DNA of 64,000 bases from Paenibacillus tritici (GCF_013204885.1 NZ_JABMKX010000008.1:62001-126000); one strand, 5' to 3'. Shown: positions 53,035 through 62,071, counted from the stretch's first letter. Notes: generated from the sequence alone by a model not told the origin. Program-made: numbers and translations.

Positions 53035-53357
53035 AGCTCCTTTATGAATTTGTTAATGACTTCCTGGGTGACTTGCCACTCCTCGCATTTGGTACGGTAA
53101 TAAGCCAGGCCCTGGGGAGTGATGCGGTAGTAGGTGCGTCTTTTGCCGAACGTCTCATCCAGATAAAAGGAATCAATATATCCGTTCTTCTCCAGCCGGG
53201 TGAATGCGGAATAGAGTGTGGTCTCCTTCATAATGTATTTCTCTTCCGAGAGCTTCCGTATATTCTTGGAGATCTCGTAGCCGTACGATTCCCCGTCCAG
53301 AAGCATGTAGAGGATCATCGTATCGTTGTATCCCCGGATAACGTCACTGCTGATCAA
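53031..53357 (-). CDS. PadR family transcriptional regulator
   Basis: A 108-residue short (subfamily 2) PadR protein. Winged helix: MILYMLLDGESYGYEISKNIRKL, then KETTLYSAFTRLEKNGYIDS and the wing RRTYYRITPQGLAYY. No long C-terminal domain. The start is TTG 53357, seven bases after AGGAGG. It heads a two-gene unit with the membrane protein and is preceded by a 22-bp perfect inverted repeat that probably includes its operator. Confidence 0.92.
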   Translation of the reverse strand: MISSDVIRGYNDTMILYMLLDGESYGYEISKNIRKLSEEKYIMKETTLYSAFTRLEKNGYIDSFYLDETFGKRRTYYRITPQGLAYYRTKCEEWQVTQEVINKFIKEL

Positions 53358-53372
53358 TTGCCTGCCTCCTAT

Positions 53373-53430
53373 ACTTCATCTGTCGTAGTAATTAGGTTCA
53401 TTGTAGCATAATTACTACGACAGATGAAGT
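53373..53430. promoter_or_regulatory. Perfect 22-bp inverted repeat around the padR promoter
   Basis: Left arm 53373-53394 and right arm 53409-53430 are exact reverse complements (ACTTCATCTGTCGTAGTAAT plus TA), with 14 bases between. The minus-strand -10 TACAAT (within 53400-53406) falls in the centre, so two repressor dimers could clamp the promoter. On the plus strand the structure is followed by TTTTTTT and could also act as a terminator. A double role is possible. Confidence 0.75.
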
Positions 53431-53469
53431 AGTTTTTTTCTCTTTATATTTTGTTATTTTCAGCACGCC

Positions 53470-53494
53470 AAAAACAGACTGCCGGGGCAGCCTG
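53470..53494 (-). terminator. Terminator after pulA
   Basis: Minus strand CAGGCTGCC-CC-GGCAGTCTG followed by TTTTT, 24 bases after the pullulanase stop. Confidence 0.8.
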
Positions 53495-53517
53495 CTTCTG
53501 CGGTACAATGTATTCTT

Positions 53518-55473
53518 TTAGATCACTGCCAGTACAATCATTCCAATTCCGTCAGCCGATAAAATACCGCCCGTAAGCCCGCCGATATGCTCTTCGCCGA
53601 ACAAAATGCTCCATTCGCCCAGCTCAGGCAGACTTAGGCTGACCCCTTGCGGGTTGGCATTGTACAGCACGTACAAATGCTGCGCGGAATCCCCGCCGGC
53701 ATGATCACGGAGCGTGTAAGCCACCGAGTGCGCCGGAGCCTCCTCGAAGACCAGCCGGTCACGGATCTCCTCGGCAGTCCGCAGCCGGAAGGCCGGATGG
53801 GCAGCGCGCAGCGCGATCAGCCGCTTCATGTAATCAACAGATTCCGCGTGGGCGGCGCAGCGTTCCCAGTCCAGCCAATTATATTCCACCGGTGATTTGA
53901 AACTGTTCTCAAGCCCGCCCTTAGTTCTGAGGAACTCCTGCCCGGCATGGATGAAGGGAATCCCCTGACTCGTCAGGACCATAGCCGAGGCCAGATGGTG
54001 CATAGCCCGCCGCTGCTCTTCCTCCACTCCTGGTGTGGACAGAAGCAGTTTATCCCACAGCGTATGATTGTCATGACATTCCACGAAGTTAACACATTGC
54101 TCCGGCTCCTGTGCATATTGCCCCAAGCCCGGCCCGTAGTAGATGGCTCCGGCAATCCCCGCCTTCACATTCCGCTCGAAGCCGATGCCGCCGCTGATGA
54201 AGCCCTTCTGGTCATGCAGGAATATATTGCCCTTCACCGCATCCCGGAAGCCGTCATTGAAGTGTCCGATGCCCGGCAGCTCATTGGCATGGCGCTGGTT
54301 GGCCCGAAGATCCTCCGCCAGCGCCGTATCCATCACCCACCCTTCACCGATGGTGATCAGGGAGGGGTCCAGCTCATCCAGACGGCGGCGGATTTCGTTC
54401 ATGGTGCCGGTATCAAGAAGCCCCATGAGATCGAAACGGAAGCCGTCGATATGATATTCCTTGGCCCAGTACAGCACAGACTCCACAATGAAGCGGGACA
54501 TCATCTTCCGCTCGGAGGCGACATCGTTCCCGCAGCCGGAGCCGTTAGATAACCGGCCATCCTTGGTATAACGCAGATAATATCCGGGAACCAGCTTGGC
54601 GAAGTTCACGCGGAACCCGTCATAGACATGGTTATAGACAACATCCATGATGACTCTCAGGCCGCGGTCATGCAGGGCCTGTATCATCGTCTTCAGCTCA
54701 CGTATCCGCAGGCCCGGAACATATGGATCTGAGGCATAGGAGCCTTCAAGAGCATTATAGTTCTTGGGATCATATCCCCAGTTATAATGCGGCTCATCCA
54801 GGCGGGTCTCATCCACGCTCTCTGTGGCATAATCATAGACAGGCATCAGCTGCACATGGGTTACGCCCAGCGAGGCAATATGATCCAGGCCGGTGGCAAT
54901 CCCTCCCGGACCACGGGTTCCCGCCTCTGCAAGACCCAGGTATTGTCCCTTATGGGTAATTCCACTGGCAGGATGAACCGATAAGTCACGCAGATGAAGC
55001 TCATAGATCACCGCATCCACTGGGTCATGGAGCGGCGGTTTGTCCGGCGTCCAGCGCTCCGGATCAGTCTTGCGCAGATCAAGAATGGCACCTCTGTCCC
55101 CGTTTACACCGACAGCACGGGCGTAAGGGTCCACCGCTTCATTCCATAGATCACCGATACGCACACTATAGGTATAGAACATCCCGTCCAGATCACCCGG
55201 AACGTTGATTCTCCAGGTTCCCCTAACGTCGCGGATCATCGGGATTCGCCGGCCCGCCGCGTCCTGCCAAGACTTATAAAGTATTAGTTCTGCTTCCTGG
55301 GCAGTTGGGGCCCACAAACAAAACGCAGAGCCGGTTGCCGAATAGCTCAGCCCCAGATCACCTCCGTCATAGCTGAACAGCTCGTCGAAATTCCGGTCAA
55401 AGACGGATATTCCGCTGGTAGCCGCCGGGTCCCCGTAATCAATCGGTTCCTTCATTTCTTTCTGTACAGACAA
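53518..55473 (-). CDS. pulA: Type I pullulanase
   Basis: Cytoplasmic debranching enzyme, 651 residues, hydrolysing alpha-1,6 links in pullulan, glycogen or limit dextrins. A CBM48-like N-terminal domain (about 35-135) is followed by a GH13 catalytic barrel. Signature: YNWGYDP; region I VVYNHVYD; nucleophile Asp in DGFRFDLMG; acid Glu in TIGEGWV; third Asp in VECHDNHT. No signal peptide. The start is TTG 55473, nine bases after AAGGAGG. The upstream CAAACGTTTG operator suggests maltodextrin control. Confidence 0.95.
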   Translation of the reverse strand: MSVQKEMKEPIDYGDPAATSGISVFDRNFDELFSYDGGDLGLSYSATGSAFCLWAPTAQEAELILYKSWQDAAGRRIPMIRDVRGTWRINVPGDLDGMFYTYSVRIGDLWNEAVDPYARAVGVNGDRGAILDLRKTDPERWTPDKPPLHDPVDAVIYELHLRDLSVHPASGITHKGQYLGLAEAGTRGPGGIATGLDHIASLGVTHVQLMPVYDYATESVDETRLDEPHYNWGYDPKNYNALEGSYASDPYVPGLRIRELKTMIQALHDRGLRVIMDVVYNHVYDGFRVNFAKLVPGYYLRYTKDGRLSNGSGCGNDVASERKMMSRFIVESVLYWAKEYHIDGFRFDLMGLLDTGTMNEIRRRLDELDPSLITIGEGWVMDTALAEDLRANQRHANELPGIGHFNDGFRDAVKGNIFLHDQKGFISGGIGFERNVKAGIAGAIYYGPGLGQYAQEPEQCVNFVECHDNHTLWDKLLLSTPGVEEEQRRAMHHLASAMVLTSQGIPFIHAGQEFLRTKGGLENSFKSPVEYNWLDWERCAAHAESVDYMKRLIALRAAHPAFRLRTAEEIRDRLVFEEAPAHSVAYTLRDHAGGDSAQHLYVLYNANPQGVSLSLPELGEWSILFGEEHIGGLTGGILSADGIGMIVLAVI

Positions 55474-55554
55474 GGCAGACCGCCTCCTTTACCTTTAACT
55501 AAATATACGGCACAACTCCTGGTATTTATACAATACTTCTTCTCTCCATATGAA

Positions 55555-55590
55555 ATTTTATCCTAATCTTCTCTTTAGTGCAAACGTTTG
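55555..55590 (-). promoter_or_regulatory. pulA promoter overlapped by a LacI-type operator
   Basis: Minus strand: TTGCAC (55578-55583), exactly 17 bp, TAAAAT (55555-55560). The palindrome CAAACGTTTG (55581-55590), typical of LacI/GalR regulators such as maltose repressors, overlaps the -35. Repression by a MalR/MdxR-like protein or CcpA is predicted. Confidence 0.7.
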
Positions 55591-55712
55591 AACTCAACCG
55601 CACCAGGATGCCGAAAAGCAGAAAGAGGACGGTACCTGCTCTGCCCGCCCTGTCCGCTTTGTAACCCTGGCACCCCTGTTGCTTATGGTTGTCTGCCAAT
55701 GTGCCGCCGGGC

Positions 55713-56339
55713 TTACGGGACTTCCTGGATTCCCGGCAGGTCCAGCGAGACCATCGTAAGTATGCTTGTATTCGCTGTATACGAAATCTGCCGTTCTCGG
55801 CCCGGGGTATATGCGCCGCCCGGATGCCGCACCCCGTTGTCATGGACAACGAGCGTACAGGAGCCGTCCGCCTGATCCTCATAACCGATTCCCAGCACCC
55901 AATGATAATCATAGACATAGCTTCCCCGCCAGCGGAAGCTGAACCACTTATCGAATTTGAGGGCTACAGGCCGCGCAGCATCAATCTCGGCTCTGTAACG
56001 CCCGATATCGTTGAATACAGATACCTTAACCCGTCTGTTGCGGTCCTCTCCAGGAGGAGCCGCTTGACGGATATACGCCCGGAGGCCTCTGACAAGGCTG
56101 CGTACGCTCATTCCCCAGGGCGTGCCGCCATGATGGGTATAGATGTAGTTGATATGCGCGGCCTTGGAGCCAAAATGACGGAACCCCGGAACAAACACCC
56201 TGCCCTTATGCGAGTGCCAATATTCCAAAAGAGCGGCCATGGTTGCCGGACCGCAGGCAGAGGAAGGCGCAGCGACCCCCGTCTCCCACTGGGTATACGC
56301 CTCTGCCTTGAGCCGCGGCCCGGAAGGCTTCCGGCTCAT
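55713..56339 (-). CDS. C39-like papain-fold peptidase family protein
   Basis: A 208-residue protein. The likely catalytic Cys lies in SSACGPATMAALLEYW (near residue 29), His in YDYHWVLGIGYE (near 145) and Asp in VVHDNG, the order of C39-type/papain-like peptidases. No signal peptide or ABC domain is present, so it may act in the cytoplasm or be exported unconventionally. GGAGG sits five bases before the ATG. Substrate unknown; neighbours give no clue. Confidence 0.75.
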   Translation of the reverse strand: MSRKPSGPRLKAEAYTQWETGVAAPSSACGPATMAALLEYWHSHKGRVFVPGFRHFGSKAAHINYIYTHHGGTPWGMSVRSLVRGLRAYIRQAAPPGEDRNRRVKVSVFNDIGRYRAEIDAARPVALKFDKWFSFRWRGSYVYDYHWVLGIGYEDQADGSCTLVVHDNGVRHPGGAYTPGRERQISYTANTSILTMVSLDLPGIQEVP

Positions 56340-56536
56340 AGCAGCCTCCTAATGTTCTGAATAGAGCGCCCATCCAAGTGTTCCATTATATACGGCCTCC
56401 TTCATCTGGGGCCCCGCGCTGCTGCAGACCCTCTGCTGTTCTTCGCTTGTCGTTCTACTCTCACAGTATACGCTAAGACAGGCACGGAATGAAACGGAGA
56501 GCCTCCCTTGCACAGAGACAGTTAAAATTGTAAATA

Positions 56537-56650
56537 TTGACTAATCTAGAATTTGTCCCTATATTAAAAGTTAAATACATATTCATGACTCGTTACGCTG
56601 GAAGCACCCGTAACAGAGGCCTGTTGGCCTCTGCTGCGGGTGCTTCTTTG
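56537..56650 (+). promoter_or_regulatory. Promoter and leader terminator before the gene at 56687
   Basis: TTGACT (56537-56542), 17 bp, TATATT (56560-56565). About 30 bases into the leader a strong hairpin forms: GAAGCACCCG (about 56599) with CGGGTGCTTC, inner CAGAGGCC/GGCCTCTG, followed by TTTGTGTTT, ending near 56650. It has the form of an intrinsic terminator placed between promoter and gene, so the gene may be attenuated. Confidence 0.65.
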
Positions 56651-56686
56651 TGTTTCGGGGACATGGACAACAAACGGAGGAATGAA

Positions 56687-57508
56687 ATGAACAAGTTGTA
56701 CAAGACTGGCTGCCTGTTGCTGCTGTGCCTGATCATTGCCCTGACGTCCCCTGCCGGTTCTGCTTCTGCATCGGCAACGGTGATCACCTCATCTGTCCAG
56801 GCTTCTTTTGACCTGACGGCGGCAACGGCGGACAGTACTGTCCGTGCCCGGCTGAAGAGCCAGTTCAGTGAACTAACCGCCCTGTCTGCCCAATATGACA
56901 GCCGGGAAGTGCAGATCCGGACTCTTCACGATCAGAATGCAGAGGCGCTGAATGCAGTCCGGGAGTCCATCAAGAACATTGATCTGGCTTCCGTGACACG
57001 GCAGAGCGCAGCCGTCGCCAGTGCCAAGGAACGTTATCAGCCGCTGTTCGATCAATACAGCGCGCTCAACAAGCGGATCTCCCTGCTCAAAGGCTTGAAG
57101 GACAAGACGCTGAACTCCGTCCTGAAGGCGCAGTCTGAGGCCATGAAGCTGCTTGTCCAAATAGCCCGCCAGGAGATACGCGACAAGGAGGCACTGCTCA
57201 AGGCCGCGAAGGATACCCGCACCCGCCGGATGGCCGCAGCACGCAAGACCCTGGCAGGCATTGACAGACCGCAGAGCGCCATCAAGTCGCAGAAAAGCGC
57301 AGTCTCTGCGCTGAACAAGCGGCTTACCGCAGACTGGAGTGATTTCAAATCGGCAATCCGCAAGCAGAATCCAGCCCTGGCCGGGCAATCCTTATCCTCT
57401 ATGGTCTCCGGGTACAGGCAGATTGCAGCCGGTAAGCTGAAGATTATAGAGTATGAGCAGGCTGTCGCCGGAGTCATTGCCACCACTCTTAAGCAGACCA
57501 GGAGCTAG
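56687..57508 (+). CDS. Secreted helical protein of unknown function
   Basis: A 273-residue protein with a clear signal peptide (MNKLYKTGCLLLLCLIIALT, cleavage after SASA) and an almost entirely helical mature part rich in Lys/Ala/Gln, with long coiled-coil segments (about 60-250) and no cysteines. I do not recognise a family. The start is ATG 56687 behind ACGGAGGAATG; the frame extends to 56537 but runs through the leader hairpin. It precedes the glycosyltransferase by 102 bases. Confidence 0.7.
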   Translation: MNKLYKTGCLLLLCLIIALTSPAGSASASATVITSSVQASFDLTAATADSTVRARLKSQFSELTALSAQYDSREVQIRTLHDQNAEALNAVRESIKNIDLASVTRQSAAVASAKERYQPLFDQYSALNKRISLLKGLKDKTLNSVLKAQSEAMKLLVQIARQEIRDKEALLKAAKDTRTRRMAAARKTLAGIDRPQSAIKSQKSAVSALNKRLTADWSDFKSAIRKQNPALAGQSLSSMVSGYRQIAAGKLKIIEYEQAVAGVIATTLKQTRS

Positions 57509-57610
57509 AGTGACAGACGGCTCTCTGCGGCTTCAGTGTCTTCCGCAGGCATGAACGCATATGTTAGGTTAAGGACATCACCTATTATGCAGCGGGAGGG
57601 GAGATCCACA

Positions 57611-58717
57611 ATGCGTATCTGCCTTATTGCACCGGAACAGTTCGCGGTTCCAGGGAACGGCTCTGTGGAGATTTGCATCTGGAATATCGCGCGGAGACTG
57701 GCCCGGAGACATAAGGTAACCATTGTGAGCCGGAGAGCCCCCGGACTCCCTGACACAGCCGAGACCGAGCAGGTAAGGTTCATCCGGCTGCCTTCCGGCA
57801 CCCCTTCCCGGTACCGCAGCTCCGTCCTCGGATATCTGGAAGCCGCCGAGCCGTATGATCTTATTCAGATTGATAACCGGCCGCTGCTGCTGGCTGCCGT
57901 GAAGCGGCAGCACCCCGGCACTCCGGTGCTGGCGTTCCTCCATTCTCTGACGTTCGTGCCCGCTAGGCCCGAAATTGCCCGCAGCCTTGCCCTGGCAGAC
58001 GCGGTCGCAGCCAACAGCCGCTCCTTACAGCAGCGGCTAACCCGCCGCTTCCCCGGCATCCGCAGCAAGCTCAGCGTTGTTCCTCTGGGAGCGGACCTGT
58101 CGCGCTTCATCCCTGTGTCATCACAGGAGAAGACACGCCTCCGAACGCTGTACGGTCTGCCCCCCGGCTTCACGGTCCTGTTCGTGGGCCGGGTCATTCC
58201 GCGCAAGGGAGTGAATGTGCTGATCCGGGCCATGCGCCGCCTGAAGCAGCATATGCCTGCCCGGCTGCTGATCGCAGGCAGGGGGCAGCCGCCGTATCTG
58301 CGGCAGCTGAAGTCACTCGCCCGGCGGCTGGGCGTCCAGGTGATCTTCCTCGGCAATATCCCGCACGAGGAGATTCACAGTCTATACCAGGCAGCCGACT
58401 GCTTCATCTGTCCCTCCCAGCGCCATGAAGCCTTCGGGCTGGTCAATGTGGAGGCCATGGCCTCCGGCCTGCCGGTCATCGCCTCCAGCAACGGCGGAAT
58501 CCGGGAGATTATTGATTCGGGCCGTAACGGGTACCTGGTGAAGCAATACAGGGACCCTGCTCCTTTTGCCAGGCTCATGCTGCAGATCGGCCGTAATCCG
58601 GCCCTTGCCGCAAGCATCGGACTTCAGGGTAGAAACGATGCTCTGCAGATGTACGAATGGCAGCATACCGTTGAATTGCTGGAGAATATCTACCTTAAGC
58701 TGGTTCCTTCACAATAA
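57611..58717 (+). CDS. Glycosyltransferase family 4, CotSA-like
   Basis: A 368-residue GT-B glycosyltransferase using a nucleotide sugar. N-terminal MRICLIAPEQFAVPGNGSVEI, middle FVGRVIPRKGVNVLIRAM, and the C-terminal donor site HEAFGLVNVEAMASGLPVIAS followed by GGIREII carry the family-4 pattern. It resembles the spore-coat enzyme CotSA of Bacillus in length and layout. The start is ATG 57611 after GGGAGGGGAG; the upstream frame from 57536 is not supported. Acceptor unknown, possibly spore coat. Confidence 0.9.
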   Translation: MRICLIAPEQFAVPGNGSVEICIWNIARRLARRHKVTIVSRRAPGLPDTAETEQVRFIRLPSGTPSRYRSSVLGYLEAAEPYDLIQIDNRPLLLAAVKRQHPGTPVLAFLHSLTFVPARPEIARSLALADAVAANSRSLQQRLTRRFPGIRSKLSVVPLGADLSRFIPVSSQEKTRLRTLYGLPPGFTVLFVGRVIPRKGVNVLIRAMRRLKQHMPARLLIAGRGQPPYLRQLKSLARRLGVQVIFLGNIPHEEIHSLYQAADCFICPSQRHEAFGLVNVEAMASGLPVIASSNGGIREIIDSGRNGYLVKQYRDPAPFARLMLQIGRNPALAASIGLQGRNDALQMYEWQHTVELLENIYLKLVPSQ

Positions 58718-58778
58718 TCAGAGGAGGCTGTCTGTACAGCGCCTCTGAATTGCCATTATTGGCGATAGATCAAATGAA

Positions 58779-58846
58779 AGAGGCAGCAAAGCGCCCACAC
58801 CGGTGCCATCTTCTCGGATGGCCCGGGGGAACGCCTTGCTGCCTCT
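58779..58846. terminator. Bidirectional terminator
   Basis: AGAGGCAGCAA...GCG-CCC on the left pairs with GGG...CGC...TTGCTGCCTCT on the right, with an inner GCCATC/GATGGC stem, between the convergent glycosyltransferase and DUF445 genes. Confidence 0.75.
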
Positions 58847-58869
58847 GCCCTATCTATGTTATTCCATGG

Positions 58870-60111
58870 TCAGATCAACTGGATCACTGTAAGTACAAGC
58901 CCTACCACAAAGCCGCATACGGCCCCGTTAACACGAATCCATTGCAGATCCTTGCCGACCTTCTCCTCCAGCATATTCACCAGAGAGGCATCATCCATCT
59001 GATCCAGGTTCTCCTTGACCAGCTGCCCGATCCGGTAATGATTCGCTTCTACGAAGGAGATCAGCGTACCGCGAATCCGCTCCTCAGAAGTCTGAATCCA
59101 CTCCTGCTCCCGGCCGATCCGCCGGACCAGCATGGCATACAGCCTGAACAGCTTGCGGCCGCCCCGTGCCCGGTCTTCATCCAGCAGCGAGACCGCCTTA
59201 CCGCGCAGCCCTTCGAGCTGCTGAAGAAGAAATGTGGCGGCAGCCTCCCCTTGAAGCTCGTTCAGCGCCCAGATTCTCAGCGATTCGATCCGTTCTTCGT
59301 CGCTTAACAGCTGGAACAGAGCCACCCGGATCTCCCGGATAACCTCCTCACGGTAAGGGCTATCCTCTTCCTTGAAGTCACGGATGGTCGATTGCACCAT
59401 ACCCTGGAGCATTTCACCCAGCATGTCGGCATCCACGAACCCCACAAAAGCCTGGAAAGCCATCCCCTTCAGCCCGCCAAGCTTCACCTCGGCCAGCTTC
59501 TCGCTGGCGATCTTGCCCAGCATCGCCCGTGTCTCCGGGCGCCCGCTCCAGGAGGAGATCCCCTCCAGCGCGAAATCAAGAGCGGCAATGTCCTTGCCGT
59601 CATTCATCAGACTGGTAGCAATGGAATCTGCAGCTACGCCAAGCTTGGCTTCACGCAGATAGGCTGCGGCCGCCGATTGAAGATACGGAACCGCATTCTC
59701 CACCGGAAGCCGCAGCACGAATCCCTTAAGCTGCTCCAGCATTTCCATGCGCGCTTTTCTTCTGGAGAAGAAGCGTGTCAGCACGGTGGCGCCTATGGAG
59801 ATTATGTTGATTTTGCGCAGCTTATTCTCAATGCTCTCCTTATTCAGCAGCTCATTCTCCATGGCAGAGATCAGGGACTGGATCAGCTTATCCCGGTTCT
59901 TCAGCAGCAGTGAGGTATGCGGAATTCTCAGACCCAGCGGATGACGGAACAAGGCTGTTACGGCAAACCAGTCGGCGATTCCTCCGACGAGCCCTGCCTC
60001 AAAGCCACCTCTCAGCAGTATAACCGCCAGATTCTCCGGCAGAAACAAGGTGAACAGGAATCCGCAGGCCATAATCGCAAGAGATATTGTAGCTAAATTT
60101 CTGGATTTCAT
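58870..60111 (-). CDS. DUF445 family membrane protein
   Basis: A 413-residue protein with an N-terminal membrane segment (about 8-50, including GGFEAGLVGGIADWFAVTALFRHPLGLRIPHT, the DUF445 signature), a long helical central part, and a final hydrophobic anchor (VNGAVCGFVVGLVLTVIQLI). Function is not established; relatives include YheB of B. subtilis. The start is ATG 60111 with AAGGGGG upstream; the frame continues to 60177 without a site. Confidence 0.88.
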   Translation of the reverse strand: MKSRNLATISLAIMACGFLFTLFLPENLAVILLRGGFEAGLVGGIADWFAVTALFRHPLGLRIPHTSLLLKNRDKLIQSLISAMENELLNKESIENKLRKINIISIGATVLTRFFSRRKARMEMLEQLKGFVLRLPVENAVPYLQSAAAAYLREAKLGVAADSIATSLMNDGKDIAALDFALEGISSWSGRPETRAMLGKIASEKLAEVKLGGLKGMAFQAFVGFVDADMLGEMLQGMVQSTIRDFKEEDSPYREEVIREIRVALFQLLSDEERIESLRIWALNELQGEAAATFLLQQLEGLRGKAVSLLDEDRARGGRKLFRLYAMLVRRIGREQEWIQTSEERIRGTLISFVEANHYRIGQLVKENLDQMDDASLVNMLEEKVGKDLQWIRVNGAVCGFVVGLVLTVIQLI

Positions 60112-60411
60112 AAGTATATTATCCCCCTTACCTAACGACCCCAAGCCGCCTTCGCCCGGAAATCGTCCATATCGCATTCAGCAGGAGCCCCCCAGGTTAC
60201 CAGGTTGCAGGCCTGCCTTTTATTGTACCACGCGAATACTCTTTTCTGAAAATCCCGCACACTGCCTGCCAGCAATCAGTCTGTCCTGAAAGGCTGCTAA
60301 CGAATACTTTGATTTTTAATTTTCAGATAAATAATGATAAAATACAGGCAAAGCTCTCACACCCTTGAAGGGGTACCTACAATAAATAGACAGGACAGGA
60401 GATATACAATT
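60112..60411. other. Intergenic region with divergent promoters
   Basis: No gene seen. AT-rich around 60300-60350 (TTGATT at 60310-60315 and TAATGATAAAAT near 60333), which could form the promoter of the downstream HAD gene; spacing is ambiguous. Confidence 0.35.
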
Positions 60412-61275
60412 ATGCTTATTGCACTGGATATGGACGGGACACTGCTAAACGGGGAGGGGGAAATCAGTAAGGAGAACAAAGAGGCCATTCTTCACGCACA
60501 GAGCCTGGGACATATCGTGATTATCGCTACAGGCCGGTCCTACATGGATGCTGAGCGGCAACTGCGGCTGGCTGATCTGGAGTGTCCCGTGGTGAGTCTT
60601 AACGGTGCTGTTGTCACCTTGTCTGACCGGAGCGTGGCGGCAAGCACTCCGCTGAACAAACAGGATATTATTCCCGCGCTGCGCTGGATGAACGAAATAC
60701 CTGAATTGTATTATGAGGTGTACACAGAGGATAACGTGTATGTAGAGCTGGATAAGCGGGTACAGCTGGAGAAGCTGGCTTCCCTTAAGGAGGATGAGGT
60801 GCCGGAGGAGCTGGGCTGGCTGCTTCAAGCGATGATCGACCAGCAATTCCAGCAGGCGGCGGTAACCTATGTGGAGAATATGGAGGAAATCTGGAGCAAG
60901 GAGGAGAATCTGATCTACAAAACCCTGGTATTCTCCCTGAACCGTGAACTGCTGAAAGAAGCCTCTACGCGGTTCGCCGCCATTCCCGGACTGATTATTA
61001 CCGCATCGCATGTCAATAATATTGAGATCAATCATACGGATGCGAATAAAGGCGCCGGGGTAAGCCTGCTGGCTGCCCGTTATGGCATTCCTGCGGCGCA
61101 AGTGGCCGTTATGGGCGACAGCTACAATGATCTGCCTATGTTTGAGATGGCGGGGTACAAGATTGCCATGGAGAATGCCGCACCCGTTCTTAAGCAAACT
61201 GCCGACTTCATTACGTCAAGCAATACAGAGAATGGTGTAGCAGCGGGACTGCGGCATCTTCTGAATAAGGGGTGA
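60412..61275 (+). CDS. Cof-type HAD-IIB phosphatase
   Basis: A 287-residue sugar- or nucleotide-phosphatase of the Cof family. Motif I is ALDMDGTLLN, motif II IIATGRS, motif III lysine in NHTDANKGAG, and motif IV GDSYNDLPMFEMAGY. The C2B cap lies between about 85 and 190. The start is ATG 60412 (ACAGGAGA upstream); the longer frame from 60334 lies in AT-rich leader. Substrate unknown. Confidence 0.93.
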   Translation: MLIALDMDGTLLNGEGEISKENKEAILHAQSLGHIVIIATGRSYMDAERQLRLADLECPVVSLNGAVVTLSDRSVAASTPLNKQDIIPALRWMNEIPELYYEVYTEDNVYVELDKRVQLEKLASLKEDEVPEELGWLLQAMIDQQFQQAAVTYVENMEEIWSKEENLIYKTLVFSLNRELLKEASTRFAAIPGLIITASHVNNIEINHTDANKGAGVSLLAARYGIPAAQVAVMGDSYNDLPMFEMAGYKIAMENAAPVLKQTADFITSSNTENGVAAGLRHLLNKG

Positions 61276-61276
61276 A

Positions 61277-61297
61277 CAGCCTTCTTGGTGAAGGCTG
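61277..61297. terminator. Short hairpin after the HAD gene
   Basis: CAGCCTTC-TTGGT-GAAGGCTG, perfect 8-bp stem followed by CTCTTCTT, one base after the HAD stop. It also lies just beyond the end of the minus-strand small gene at 61304. Confidence 0.7.
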
Positions 61298-61303
61298 CTC
61301 TTC

Positions 61304-61429
61304 TTAGCGGCGGTTGGTTCCTGAGCGCCGGAAGCAGCACAATGATATAGCACCCAGGTTGATTGCAAGATATAGCATGAGCGTGAGCCGCTCGGCTGTG
61401 GATAATTCCATCAGAACAGGAATAAACAT
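61304..61429 (-). CDS. Small membrane-helix protein (41 aa)
   Basis: ATG 61429 is preceded by a strong CTGGAGGGATATC site. The 41 residues contain one hydrophobic helix (LTLMLYLAINLGAISLCCF) and a basic tail (RRSGTNRR). It ends at the shared hairpin with the convergent HAD gene. Family not recognised; evidence is the ribosome binding site, the helix and the terminator. Confidence 0.5.
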   Translation of the reverse strand: MFIPVLMELSTAERLTLMLYLAINLGAISLCCFRRSGTNRR

Positions 61430-61564
61430 GATATCCCTCCAGACCTCACTTATATTTGTACAGCTGCTAGAATCAGCTAATCCTTGTCCAATATATTAAT
61501 CTTAGCTGTCAAAAATTGGACTATATGAAAAATGGCGTTATTTTTTGCTTAGGAGGAATCACCT

Positions 61565-62020
61565 ATGGACCTATACCCCGGGATTGCCCGGCTGTATGAC
61601 AACCGGCTGCTGCGCACTGAGCTGGAATGCGAGCAGTTCGATCAGGCGCTGGAGAGTCTGGCCGGTGATACGGAGGATGCCGTCATTCACCAGATCTTCA
61701 AGGTATTCGATGATGATACCGAGCAGGAAGAAATGATGTTCAGCCTGGTTCATTTTGTAGAGAGTGTCCAGATGGAGATGTACCTGACCCAATTGCTGGA
61801 GTCGCTGCCGGAGATGCTGGAGCATGCCCGCAACTGGGCGATTGTGCTGAATCAACGAATTCTGCAGGATGACAGCTACCGCAAGGATTATGCAGAGATC
61901 GCAGTACGTATGCCGCCAAGAATCCGTCAATGCCTGGCCTTCCTGCTGGAGGAGATCAAGGAAGATCAGCCCCGGCTGTACGAGCGCAAGGTGAATTACA
62001 TTCTGGCCAGACTGAAATGA
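61565..62020 (+). CDS. Imm30-like acidic helical protein
   Basis: A 151-residue acidic, helical, cytoplasmic protein. The central part (FSLVHFVESVQMEMYLTQLL, then LPEMLEHARNWAIVLNQRIL) resembles Imm30 immunity proteins of polymorphic toxin systems, which share a VHFVE...LPxLLxxAPxWAxxLxxRIL pattern. No toxin gene accompanies it here, so it may be an orphan immunity gene. TTAGGAGGAATC precedes the ATG. Assignment is moderate. Confidence 0.6.
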   Translation: MDLYPGIARLYDNRLLRTELECEQFDQALESLAGDTEDAVIHQIFKVFDDDTEQEEMMFSLVHFVESVQMEMYLTQLLESLPEMLEHARNWAIVLNQRILQDDSYRKDYAEIAVRMPPRIRQCLAFLLEEIKEDQPRLYERKVNYILARLK

Positions 62021-62071
62021 TCCGGGATATACTGGTCAAATTGACTCAAGGAGCAAATGAAGGTGAACTCA

